Assembly (NCBI GenBank): GCA_021794855.1 | Contig: JAJYPZ010000092.1 | Span: 1 to 5,866, forward strand | DNA length: 5,866 nucleotides | Source: Pseudomonadota bacterium | GTDB lineage: Bacteria > Pseudomonadota > Gammaproteobacteria > Burkholderiales > Sulfuriferulaceae | Reading direction: 5' to 3' | Part shown: positions 1-5,866 of the stretch, piece by piece | Layout: each line of letters opens with the position of its first letter | Numbering within the stretch: position 1 is the stretch's first letter | Program-made: the position numbers and the translations under genes | Notes under the pieces: generated by a model | The model's input: only the letters and a program-made list of their open reading frames with translations | Database searches by the model: none | Told to the model about the DNA's origin: nothing

Positions 1-41
1 TGATCAATGCCCTGGTACTGACCGAAACCACGCCGCTCTAA
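1..41 (+). CDS. C-terminal end of an unidentified gene (partial)
   Basis: Reading codons from position 3 gives INALVLTETTPL followed by TAA at 39-41. The codons (ATC, GCC, CTG, ACC, CTC) match the G/C-ending usage of the other genes here. The gene would converge on miaA, with only four bases between the two stop codons. Twelve residues are too few to identify a family, and I do not recognise it. It could be a chance open frame, but the snug convergent fit favours a real gene end. Confidence 0.4.
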   Translation, partial: INALVLTETTPL

Positions 42-45
42 ACCA

Positions 46-984
46 CTAGACAGCATTCAGAAAACTGCCGATAGCCGCAATCAGATTCTGCCCCAGCCGC
101 TCATCAAGGCAGTCCATCGTCACGATGCCGGACATATTGCGCAACCACGTCATTTGCCGTTTCGCCAGCTGGCGGGTAGCGAAAATACCGCGGTCGCGCA
201 TTTCATCGTAACCGTATTCGCCGGTCTGATAGGACCATGCCTGCCGGTAACCGACGCAACGCATCGACGGCAAATCGTCGCGCAGGTCGTAACGTGCGCG
301 CAGACCTGTCAGTTCGTCGACCAGTCCGGCAGCCAGCATGGCATCGAAGCGGAGGGCGATCCGTTCGTGCAGGATGTGTCGAGCCGATGGCATCAGCGCC
401 AGTGGCAGCACGCGATAGGGTAATTCCGCCTCGCGGCCTTGCGCCAGACACTCCGACATGGTTTTGCCGGTAATCCGTATGATTTCGAGCGCACGCTGGA
501 TACGCTGGCTGTCGCCAGGCTGCAGACGTCCGGCAGTCAGCGGATCGAGATGCTGCAGATCACGATGCAAAGCATCCCAGCCGCGTTCGGCGGCCTCCTC
601 ATCGATCGCCGCCCGGACTGCCGGATCGGCTTCGGGCAGAATGCTCAATCCTTCGCGCAAGGCCTTGAAATACAGCATCGTACCGCCCACCAGCAACGGA
701 ATATGGCCTCGCGCAGTAATTTCCGCCATCAGCGGCAACGCGGCTGCACAAAACTGCGCAGCGGAATAAGATTGTACAGGCGGGATCAAATCGATCAGAT
801 AATGAGGCGCGGCGGCGAGCGTCGCAGCATCGGGTTTCGCCGTACCGATATTCATATCGGTATACACCAGCGCCGAATCGACGCTGATGATTTCCACCGG
901 GAAAATTTGCGTCAGCGCCAGCGCGGCAGCCGTTTTGCCCGAGGCGGTAGGACCCATTAAAAAAATAGCGGGGGCTTGCGTCAT
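46..984 (-). CDS. miaA: tRNA dimethylallyltransferase MiaA
   Basis: MiaA transfers a dimethylallyl group from DMAPP to N6 of adenosine 37 in tRNAs that read codons starting with U. This is the first step of (ms2)i6A37 formation in the cytoplasm, and the modification supports decoding fidelity. The 312-residue protein is close to the E. coli length of about 316. Visible motifs are the P-loop GPTASGKT at residues 11-18 and [16 protein letters not shown] at 36-51, whose D36 is the expected catalytic acid. Further on are [10 protein letters not shown], the QRIQRALEI segment, and the late [10 protein letters not shown] and [15 protein letters not shown] blocks. T42 sits where E. coli has Lys; this looks like mild variation. 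The gene is divergent from purT and is not next to mutL or hfq, its partners in gammaproteobacteria. The ATG at 984-982 has only a weak ribosome site (AAG about 6 bases upstream), but it puts the P-loop at the normal distance. Confidence 0.97.
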   Translation of the reverse strand: MTQAPAIFLMGPTASGKTAAALALTQIFPVEIISVDSALVYTDMNIGTAKPDAATLAAAPHYLIDLIPPVQSYSAAQFCAAALPLMAEITARGHIPLLVGGTMLYFKALREGLSILPEADPAVRAAIDEEAAERGWDALHRDLQHLDPLTAGRLQPGDSQRIQRALEIIRITGKTMSECLAQGREAELPYRVLPLALMPSARHILHERIALRFDAMLAAGLVDELTGLRARYDLRDDLPSMRCVGYRQAWSYQTGEYGYDEMRDRGIFATRQLAKRQMTWLRNMSGIVTMDCLDERLGQNLIAAIGSFLNAV

Positions 985-1004
985 CGCTGCTTGGCGGGAA
1001 GTTG

Positions 1005-1017
1005 GAATACGGTATTC
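1005..1017. promoter_or_regulatory. Palindrome just upstream of miaA
   Basis: GAATAC and GTATTC form a perfect 6-bp inverted repeat around one central base. With one unpaired base, the flanking TT and AA also pair. The centre lies 27 bases upstream of the miaA start codon. It could be an operator half-site pair or a small hairpin in the miaA leader. No regulator is identified and chance cannot be excluded. Confidence 0.3.
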
Positions 1018-1093
1018 AATTCGTCATTCGATGAGATGCGATCCTGCGGGTGAAGGGCAAAGAATATTGAAATCCATTGCATCATTCTGGAAC

Positions 1094-1123
1094 CGGACAA
1101 AGTGAACAGCCATGAACTGTAAT
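1094..1123 (+). promoter_or_regulatory. Weak candidate promoter for purT
   Basis: CGGACA at 1094-1099 matches four of six -35 positions. TGTAAT at 1118-1123 matches five of six -10 positions. The spacer is 18 bp. Transcription would start near 1130, giving a leader of about 150 nt before purT. TGAAC occurs twice, one helical turn apart (1103-1107 and 1113-1117), and GAAC/GTTC flanks the -10, so a regulator could bind here. I saw no match to the E. coli PurR operator. The rest of 985-1283 holds no recognisable RNA gene. Confidence 0.25.
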
Positions 1124-1283
1124 GTTCGCGCCAATACTAACCGCACTTTTCCGGCTTGTCTATCGGCATGTTTATCATTAAACTTCCCTTGCCGGAATTC
1201 CCGACGATTGCGGCTAGACCGCAGAGACGCACCGCGCGATATATCGACGCGGGGCAACCATAACTGTTTACAAGACGAGTACT

Positions 1284-2492
1284 ATGCGCATAGGCACCCC
1301 CCTCACCCCTCACGCCACCCGCGTCATGCTGCTCGGCAGCGGCGAACTGGGCAAGGAAGTCATCATCGAAATGCAGCGCTGGGGGATAGAAGTGATTGCC
1401 GTGGATCGCTACGCCCATGCGCCCGGGCAGCAGGTCGCGCATCGCGCCCACGTCATCGACATGACCGACCGCGCCGCGCTGCGCGCGGTGGTTGAACTGG
1501 AACGGCCCCACTACATCGTACCCGAAATCGAAGCCATTGCGACCGATGAGCTGGCCGCCATCGAGCAGTCCGGCTTGTGCCAGGTCATACCGACCGCGCG
1601 CGCAGTGCAATTAACCATGAACCGCGAGGGCATCCGCCGTCTGGCAGCCGAGACGCTGGCCTTGCCCACGTCGCCGTACCGCTTTGCCGATAGCCTGGAG
1701 AGCCTGCAATCAGCGGTCGCGGAAATCGGTTTTCCCTGTCTGGTCAAGCCGGTCATGTCGTCTTCCGGCAAGGGACAATCGCGCCTGACCAGCACCGAGG
1801 AAATCACTGCCGCCTGGGAATACGCCGCCAGCGCCAGCCGGGTCAATCAGGGTTGCGTCATCGTCGAAGGCGAAATCCGCTTCGATTACGAAATTACGTT
1901 GCTTACCGTGCGCGCGCAAGGACAAAAGGGACAAGTCGAGACGCATTTCTGCGAGCCCATCGGCCATATCCAGGTTCACGGAGATTATGTCGAATCCTGG
2001 CAACCGCAGGCAATGACTGCGCCCGCGCTGGCGCGGGCGCAGGAAATAGCGCGTACCGTTACCGATAATCTCGGAGGACGCGGTATATTCGGCGTCGAGC
2101 TTTTCGTTCGCGGAGACGAAGTCTGGTTTTCGGAAGTCTCGCCGCGGCCGCATGATACCGGCATGGTCACGCTATGCAGCCAATACCAGAGCGAATTCGA
2201 ACTGCATGCCCGCGCCATTCTGGGTTTGCCGGTAGACACGCGCCTGCGCGAACCGGGCGCATCGGCGGTTATTTACGGACGAGTGGCTACCGAAAACCTG
2301 CTATTCGAAGGTGTAGCGCAAGCGCTCCAGGTGCCCCGCAGCAGCGTGCGACTGTTCGGCAAACCGGCTTCGTCCGAACGACGACGAATGGGTGTTGCGC
2401 TGGCCTGCGCGGAAACGGCCGGACTGGCTCGGGAGCGCGCAGCACAGGTTGCAGCCCGAATTATTCCGGTTGCAGCCGAAGGCGACTCCTAA
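1284..2492 (+). CDS. purT: Formate-dependent phosphoribosylglycinamide formyltransferase (GAR transformylase 2)
   Basis: PurT converts GAR, formate and ATP to formyl-GAR, ADP and phosphate. This is the third step of purine synthesis, done without the folate cofactor that PurN needs. It is a cytoplasmic ATP-grasp enzyme. The start gives [15 protein letters not shown] at residues 12-26, aligned with E. coli PurT from its first residues. [12 protein letters not shown] begins at 112, with R114 at the same number as in E. coli. [11 protein letters not shown] begins at K155, the ATP-binding lysine. [12 protein letters not shown] starts at E284 (E. coli E279), with D291 matching D286. The +5 shift comes from a short insertion near residues 212-221, before HFCEPIGH. 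Length is 402 residues against 392 in E. coli. The ribosome site is AAGACGAG at 1272-1279, four bases before the ATG. The gene stands alone, with its own terminator at its end. Confidence 0.97.
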   Translation: MRIGTPLTPHATRVMLLGSGELGKEVIIEMQRWGIEVIAVDRYAHAPGQQVAHRAHVIDMTDRAALRAVVELERPHYIVPEIEAIATDELAAIEQSGLCQVIPTARAVQLTMNREGIRRLAAETLALPTSPYRFADSLESLQSAVAEIGFPCLVKPVMSSSGKGQSRLTSTEEITAAWEYAASASRVNQGCVIVEGEIRFDYEITLLTVRAQGQKGQVETHFCEPIGHIQVHGDYVESWQPQAMTAPALARAQEIARTVTDNLGGRGIFGVELFVRGDEVWFSEVSPRPHDTGMVTLCSQYQSEFELHARAILGLPVDTRLREPGASAVIYGRVATENLLFEGVAQALQVPRSSVRLFGKPASSERRRMGVALACAETAGLARERAAQVAARIIPVAAEGDS

Positions 2493-2515
2493 CCCTTCAG
2501 CCTGCAAGGGTTTTT
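2491..2515 (+). terminator. Rho-independent terminator of purT
   Basis: AACCCTT at 2491-2497 and AAGGGTT at 2506-2512 form a perfect 7-bp stem with an 8-base loop. A run of five T covers 2511-2515, partly inside the stem. The hairpin starts within the purT TAA stop codon. The stem is short and only partly G+C, so strength is likely moderate. Confidence 0.7.
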
Positions 2516-2534
2516 ACCAGTTACCCCCATATTC

Positions 2535-2555
2535 TGTGGATAACTTTGTGGATTA
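2535..2555. promoter_or_regulatory. Pair of DnaA boxes
   Basis: TGTGGATAA at 2535-2543 is the exact reverse complement of the consensus DnaA box TTATCCACA. TGTGGATTA at 2547-2555 differs by one base and has the same orientation, with three bases between. A third one-mismatch copy, TGTGGAAAA, lies at 2709-2717 over the proposed xseA start. DnaA-ATP binds such boxes at replication origins and at some regulated promoters. Here the boxes sit between the purT terminator and the xseA promoter element, so DnaA control of xseA or titration of DnaA is possible. A true origin normally has more boxes, and no dnaA or other origin-linked gene is in the window. Confidence 0.6.
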
Positions 2556-2610
2556 AATGTTTAACAAACACCTAAGTCTGTCCCAGGTCTGAAATTTTAC
2601 CGGTAGCCTA

Positions 2611-2644
2611 TGTTTTTATCACTTAATTTATGCAAATAAAAACA
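2611..2644. repeat. AT-rich inverted repeat upstream of xseA
   Basis: TGTTTTTAT at 2611-2619 and ATAAAAACA at 2636-2644 form a perfect 9-bp inverted repeat around 16 bases. Within it, TTTAT and ATAAA (2627-2640) form a smaller palindrome. The repeat lies just upstream of the TATAAT at 2653. It could be an operator, an easily melted segment, or low-complexity chance. Confidence 0.4.
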
Positions 2645-2652
2645 ATTAGTTA

Positions 2653-2658
2653 TATAAT
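2653..2658 (+). promoter_or_regulatory. -10 element of the xseA promoter
   Basis: A perfect TATAAT lies 51 bases before the GTG start. The best -35 choices 16-18 bp upstream (TGCAAA at 2631, TATGCA at 2629) match only three of six positions, so an activator or AT-rich upstream contact may be needed. Transcription would begin near 2665. Together with the purT terminator upstream, this makes xseA its own unit. Confidence 0.5.
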
Positions 2659-2709
2659 TACCCGCCTTGTCAAGCCGTCGACTTTAAATTATCAGTATAT
2701 TTTGAAACT

Positions 2710-4092
2710 GTGGAAAATAACTTGACAAAAAGCTTGCCGAACGCGAACTCCGAGACCATGGCCCCGGTGCTGAGCGTCAGCGCTTTTAACCGTCTCGTCC
2801 AGCAAACGCTGCAAGGCGGCATCGCGTTAACCTGGATCGCAGGCGAGATATCCAACCTGACGCGCGCAGCTTCAGGCCACTGGTATTTTTCGCTCAAAGA
2901 CGCGGCAGCGCAAGTCCGTTGCGTGATGTTTCGCGGTCGCAATCAATTTATCGACTGGCAACCGGAAAACGGCATGCAGGTCGAAGTCCGCGCCACTGCC
3001 GGGCTGTACGAACCGCGCGGCGAATTCCAGTTGCAGGTCGACACCTTGCGCCGCGCCGGTCTTGGCGTATTGTTCGAAGCGTTCGAGCAGCTCAAGCGCA
3101 AGCTGCAACACGAAGGCTTATTCGACGCCTCCCGCAAGCGCGCCATTCCAGCCATGCCGCGCCGCCTCGGCATCGTCACCTCCCCGCAAGCCGCCGCTCT
3201 GCAAGATGTATTGAGCACCTTGCGGCGACAAATGCCCAGTCTGCCGATAGTGCTGTATCCATGCTCCGTGCAGGGCGCCGCAGCTGCCGCGCAGATAGTT
3301 GCAGCGCTCGACGAAGCGTATCGGCGGGCCGAATGCGATGTGCTGATCGTCTGTCGCGGCGGCGGAAGTATAGAAGATCTATGGCCGTTTAACGAAGAAA
3401 TCGTCGTCCGCGCCATCGCTGCCAGTCCGATTCCGGTAATCAGCGGCGTCGGTCATGAAACCGATTTCACCATCGCTGACTTCGCCGCCGACCTGCGTGC
3501 ACCGACTCCGACCGCCGCCGCGGTACTTGCCAGCGCGCATCACCGGCAGATCGAACAGACGCTGGATAGCCTGCAATTACGGTTTTCGCGCCATATTTCA
3601 CTATCGCTGTCCGGACTCCATCAGCATATCCAGCGATTAGGCGAGCGGCTGGTGCATCCCGGCCGCAGGCTGAGCGCGCAGATGACCTTACTGAATCAGC
3701 TCGCCAGCCGCTTGCGCAATAATTATCGCCATCTCGAACAGCGCCGACTCTGGCGGCAAACGCAGATGCTGCAACGATTGCAGCGCCAACTGCCGCGCCC
3801 GGCCAGTTATCTCAATACGGCACAACTCCTGCAAAACCGGTTGCAACGGGCGATGCATACGCGACTGGAACAATCCCGGATGGCGATCAGGCATGACGAG
3901 GAGCAATTGCGGCATTTGAACCCGATGTCGGTACTGGAACGCGGTTACAGCGTAGTTCGCAACGAGGCCGGCGTAGTCATCCGCGATGCGGACCAGACGA
4001 TTACGGGAGAAAAACTGCACCTGCAATTCGCCTCAGGCAGCGCCGATGCCCAGATCAGAAAACGATATCCCGCTCAACGTTTAAAAAAATAA
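2710..4092 (+). CDS. xseA: Exodeoxyribonuclease VII large subunit
   Basis: XseA is the catalytic subunit of exonuclease VII. With several small XseB subunits it degrades single-stranded DNA from both ends to acid-soluble oligonucleotides, in mismatch repair and DNA damage processing. The N-terminal OB-fold (about residues 20-120) includes WIAGEISNLTRAASGHWYFS. The catalytic domain carries D166 in SPQAAALQDVL, R216 in CRGGGSIEDLW, and H249 and D252 in GHETDFTIADF. All four match E. coli D155, R205, H238 and D241 with a constant +11 shift. A Gln/Arg/Leu-rich coiled-coil stretch follows (about 275-400), then the conserved LERGYSVV at 409-416. Length is 460, against 456 in E. coli. The start is uncertain: GTG 2710 has no ribosome site, TTG 2722 has GGA seven bases upstream, and ATG 2758 (444 residues) lies right before the conserved region. 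No xseB is in the window. Confidence 0.96.
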   Translation: MENNLTKSLPNANSETMAPVLSVSAFNRLVQQTLQGGIALTWIAGEISNLTRAASGHWYFSLKDAAAQVRCVMFRGRNQFIDWQPENGMQVEVRATAGLYEPRGEFQLQVDTLRRAGLGVLFEAFEQLKRKLQHEGLFDASRKRAIPAMPRRLGIVTSPQAAALQDVLSTLRRQMPSLPIVLYPCSVQGAAAAAQIVAALDEAYRRAECDVLIVCRGGGSIEDLWPFNEEIVVRAIAASPIPVISGVGHETDFTIADFAADLRAPTPTAAAVLASAHHRQIEQTLDSLQLRFSRHISLSLSGLHQHIQRLGERLVHPGRRLSAQMTLLNQLASRLRNNYRHLEQRRLWRQTQMLQRLQRQLPRPASYLNTAQLLQNRLQRAMHTRLEQSRMAIRHDEEQLRHLNPMSVLERGYSVVRNEAGVVIRDADQTITGEKLHLQFASGSADAQIRKRYPAQRLKK

Positions 4093-4236
4093 ATTGACGA
4101 GACTTTTGCACGAGGTAGGAAGAGCGGCCAGGATGGCGCGAAAAGGGCAAAAAAGAAACGCACATGAGACTTTTTTAGCTATTTTTTAACGAAATAGGAA
4201 CAAGCGCAGTAATCGTGCAAAGCGCTCATATTTTCT
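4093..4236. other. Intergenic stretch with phased A/T tracts
   Basis: No recognised gene lies here. A6 at 4149-4154, T6 at 4171-4176 and T6 at 4182-4187 have centres 22 and 11 bases apart, close to whole helical turns, with A4 at 4141-4144 another 9 bases upstream. Such phasing can bend DNA. The stretch ends at the rpsO promoter. AAAAAAG (4149-4155) and CTTTTTT (4170-4176) could also form a weak AT-only hairpin after xseA. TTTGCACGA at 4105-4113 recurs inverted at 4213-4221. Confidence 0.4.
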
Positions 4237-4237
4237 G

Positions 4238-4243
4238 TATAAT
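4238..4243 (+). promoter_or_regulatory. -10 element of the rpsO promoter
   Basis: A perfect TATAAT lies 77 bases before the rpsO start codon. The -35 region is weak: GTGCAA at 4215-4220 matches three of six positions at 17-bp spacing. Transcription would begin near 4250 and give a leader of about 70 nt, which contains the hairpin at 4260-4289. A phased A/T-tract region upstream may strengthen the promoter. Confidence 0.6.
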
Positions 4244-4259
4244 TCAGCTCCCAATAGAA

Positions 4260-4297
4260 CGAATGGTTTCATTCAGCCGAAACCATTCGCGATTTTT
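4260..4297 (+). promoter_or_regulatory. rpsO leader hairpin, possible S15 autoregulatory element or attenuator
   Basis: CGAATGGTTTC at 4260-4270 and GAAACCATTCG at 4279-4289 form a perfect 11-bp stem with the 8-base loop ATTCAGCC. Five T follow at 4293-4297, three bases past the stem, so it resembles a terminator placed before the gene. The loop bases CAGCC (4274-4278) are also complementary to GGCTG at 4322-4326, which overlaps the ATG of rpsO. Pairing would make a pseudoknot over the start codon. In E. coli, S15 represses its own mRNA by trapping a pseudoknot at the start site, and other bacteria use unrelated leader folds. That this leader binds S15 is inference. Confidence 0.55.
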
Positions 4298-4319
4298 AAA
4301 TCTCATCAGGAGAATAATG

Positions 4320-4589
4320 ATGGCTGTCACGACCGAACAAAAAGCGCAACTCGTTACCGAATATCAACACGCAGCCGGCGACACCGGCTCATCGGAAGTA
4401 CAGATCGCCCTGCTCACCGCACGCATTAACGGCCTCTCGGAGCATTTCAAGATCAATGCCAAAGACCACCATTCCCGTCGCGGGTTACTGAGAATGGTGA
4501 GCCGCCGCCGCAAATTACTGGATTATCTGAAGCGCACCAACAACGACAGTTACCGCAATTTGCTCGCCAAACTCGGCTTGCGTAAGTAA
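4320..4589 (+). CDS. rpsO: 30S ribosomal protein S15
   Basis: S15 is an early-binding 30S protein. It contacts the three-way junction of helices 20-22 in the central domain of 16S rRNA and helps form bridge B4 with the 50S subunit. The 89 residues equal the E. coli length. [16 protein letters not shown] at 21-36 and [20 protein letters not shown] at 48-67 are diagnostic, and H42, D49 and S52 are the expected rRNA-contacting residues. Two ATGs are adjacent (4317 and 4320). AGGAG at 4308-4312 is four bases from the first and seven from the second, and the second gives the family-typical MAVTTEQ start. A longer in-frame reading from 4215 would run through the promoter and leader and is not credible. 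pnp follows after a strong hairpin, the common bacterial order. Confidence 0.98.
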   Translation: MAVTTEQKAQLVTEYQHAAGDTGSSEVQIALLTARINGLSEHFKINAKDHHSRRGLLRMVSRRRKLLDYLKRTNNDSYRNLLAKLGLRK

Positions 4590-4628
4590 TTCGCTAAACA
4601 CTTTAATAGGCGATCGCATCGTCTCACG

Positions 4629-4668
4629 ACAAACCGCCCCGCATCCTTTCAGTGCGGGGCGCGTTTGT
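4629..4668 (+). terminator. Hairpin between rpsO and pnp, terminator and possible RNase III site
   Basis: CGCCCCGCA at 4635-4643 and TGCGGGGCG at 4653-4661 form a perfect 9-bp GC-rich stem with a 9-base loop. Past one bulged C (4662), ACAAAC (4629-4634) and GTTTGT (4663-4668) extend it to 15 bp. The tail GTTTGTTTG is T-rich but not a clean T run, so partial read-through into pnp is likely. In E. coli a terminator also sits between rpsO and pnp, and RNase III cuts a pnp leader stem to allow PNPase autoregulation. A similar dual role here is inference. I saw no convincing separate pnp promoter after it. Confidence 0.8.
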
Positions 4669-4702
4669 TTGAATTTCAGGATAGCAATTTTAAAGGATAG
4701 TA

Positions 4703-5866
4703 ATGAAAATCTCTAAAACATTTCAATACGGCCGACATAGCGTCACTTTGGAAACCGGGGAAATCGCTCGTCAGGCGAGCGGCGCAGTATTGGTCAATAT
4801 GGACGACACCGTTGTGCTGGTCACCGTCGTCGGCAAAAAGGAAGTCAAATCCGGTCAGGATTTTTTCCCGCTGACCGTCGATTATCAGGAAAAAACTTAT
4901 GCCGCCGGCAAAATCCCGGGCGGGTTTTTCAAACGCGAAGGCAAACCTTCGGAAAAAGAGACGCTCACGTCCCGTCTGATCGACCGGCCGCTACGGCCCC
5001 TGTTTCCCGAAGCGTTTTACAACGAAGTCCAGATCATCGCGACCGTCATGTCGAGCAACCCGGAAGTCGACTCCGACATTCCTGCGCTGATCGGAGCATC
5101 GGCTGCGCTGGCGGTATCCGGCCTGCCATTTGCCGGCCCGATCGGCGCCGCGCGCATTGGCCTGATCGACAACGAATACGTGCTCAACCCTACGGCTGCC
5201 GAATTGCTGATTTCCAGTCTGGATCTGGTAGTAGCCGGTACGGCTCAAGCCGTGCTCATGGTCGAATCCGAAGCCAAAGAACTGCCGGAAGATATCATGC
5301 TGGGCGCGGTCGTATACGGACACCAGCAAATGCAGGTCGCGATCAATGCCATCAACGAACTGGCTGACGAAGTCAATCCCGAATCATGGGACTGGACCGC
5401 GCCTCCGGCTAACGACGCGCTGATCGCAAAAGTGACCGGACTGGCTGAAAACGATTTGCAGCAAGCCTACAGCCTGCGCCAGAAACAAGCGCGCTCGCAA
5501 CAGATCGACGGCATACGCCGTCGCGTGATGGAGCAGTTGGTCACCCCTGAAATGGGCACGCTCGCAGTCAATGAAATCAATGACATATTTCACGATCTCG
5601 AAGCCAAAATCGTCCGCAGCCAGATTTTAAACGGCCAACCGCGCATCGACGGTCGCGATACCCGCACCGTGCGCCCGATCAGCATCCGCACCGGCGTCCT
5701 GTCCCGCACCCATGGTTCCGCCCTCTTCACTCGCGGCGAAACCCAGGCGCTGGTGATCGCAACGCTGGGTACCGGGCGCGACGAACAGAAAATCGACGCA
5801 TTGCAGGGCGAATACAGCGATCGTTTCATGCTGCATTACAACATGCCTCCTTACGCCACCGGCGAA
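4703..5866 (+). CDS. pnp: Polyribonucleotide nucleotidyltransferase (PNPase), N-terminal part
   Basis: PNPase degrades RNA 3' to 5' by phosphorolysis, releasing nucleoside diphosphates. It works as a trimer and in the RNase E degradosome. The window holds 388 codons of a protein usually about 700 long, open to the right edge. The first RNase PH domain shows [19 protein letters not shown] near the start and [30 protein letters not shown] at 75-84 is the RNA-binding loop, and [12 protein letters not shown] and [20 protein letters not shown] follow. A helical linker (about residues 210-310) leads to the second RNase PH domain, starting at RIDGRD (314-319) and [13 protein letters not shown] (338-350). 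The phosphate-binding and catalytic residues of that domain, and the KH and S1 domains, lie beyond the window. AAAGGA at 4692-4697 sits five bases before the ATG. Expression probably comes from rpsO read-through. Confidence 0.98.
   Translation, partial: MKISKTFQYGRHSVTLETGEIARQASGAVLVNMDDTVVLVTVVGKKEVKSGQDFFPLTVDYQEKTYAAGKIPGGFFKREGKPSEKETLTSRLIDRPLRPLFPEAFYNEVQIIATVMSSNPEVDSDIPALIGASAALAVSGLPFAGPIGAARIGLIDNEYVLNPTAAELLISSLDLVVAGTAQAVLMVESEAKELPEDIMLGAVVYGHQQMQVAINAINELADEVNPESWDWTAPPANDALIAKVTGLAENDLQQAYSLRQKQARSQQIDGIRRRVMEQLVTPEMGTLAVNEINDIFHDLEAKIVRSQILNGQPRIDGRDTRTVRPISIRTGVLSRTHGSALFTRGETQALVIATLGTGRDEQKIDALQGEYSDRFMLHYNMPPYATGE

Noticed and set aside
1137..1610. 157-residue minus-strand open frame over the start of purT
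   Set aside because: It overlaps clear purT coding sequence and has no recognisable motif; it is an antisense shadow of G/C-ending codons.
2516..2717. Calling the region the chromosomal replication origin
   Set aside because: Only two to three DnaA boxes are present, and neither dnaA nor other origin-associated genes are in the window.
2722..2727. TTGACA as a -35 element within the xseA start region
   Set aside because: No -10-like hexamer lies 16-18 bases downstream, where the sequence is GC-rich coding DNA.
4094..4121. TTGACG followed by TAGGAA as a promoter after xseA
   Set aside because: The -10 candidate matches only three of six positions, while a perfect TATAAT lies closer to rpsO.
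4149..4187. AT-only hairpin with T tails as the xseA terminator
   Set aside because: The 7-bp stem has a single G-C pair and a 14-base loop, too weak to call as a terminator; the tracts are better noted as possible curvature.
4215..4319. In-frame upstream extension of rpsO giving 124 residues
   Set aside because: It would translate through the TATAAT, the leader hairpin and the AGGAG ribosome site; S15 is 89 residues from ATG 4320.
4610..4617. GCGATCGC palindrome after rpsO
   Set aside because: A single 8-bp palindrome with no repeats nearby has no supported role.

Overview
The window is ordinary bacterial housekeeping chromosome, about 55-58% G+C by eye. It most likely comes from a betaproteobacterium. 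That call rests on my recall of family sequences: the MiaA, PurT, XseA, S15 and PNPase proteins all read close to proteobacterial homologues, and the PNPase N-terminus ([25 protein letters not shown], split here around residues 5-29) has a betaproteobacterial look. No mobile element, CRISPR array, tRNA or rRNA was seen, and no foreign-looking gene.

Layout from left to right. Positions 1-41 hold the last 12 codons of an unidentified plus-strand gene. It ends 4 bases from the stop of miaA, which lies on the minus strand (46-984, tRNA dimethylallyltransferase). A 299-bp divergent region (985-1283) separates miaA from purT (1284-2492, formate-dependent GAR transformylase). It contains a palindrome close to the miaA start and a weak candidate promoter for purT. 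purT ends in a hairpin terminator that begins inside its stop codon. The 2516-2709 gap holds two adjacent DnaA-box sequences, an AT-rich stretch with a 9-bp inverted repeat, and a TATAAT promoter element leading into xseA (2710-4092, exonuclease VII large subunit). A 227-bp gap (4093-4319) with phased A/T tracts, a TATAAT element and a long leader hairpin precedes rpsO (4320-4589, ribosomal protein S15). A strong GC-rich hairpin lies between rpsO and pnp. pnp (polynucleotide phosphorylase) starts at 4703 and runs off the right edge after 388 codons.

The genes are mostly separate transcription units: tRNA modification, purine synthesis, DNA repair, and the widely conserved rpsO-pnp pair. No new multi-gene system is visible. 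The items most worth a second look are regulatory. The rpsO leader could form a hairpin or pseudoknot that masks its own start codon, which would be a candidate S15 autoregulatory RNA. The paired DnaA boxes lie just upstream of xseA, away from any visible dnaA gene. The rpsO-pnp hairpin may act as both terminator and processing site.
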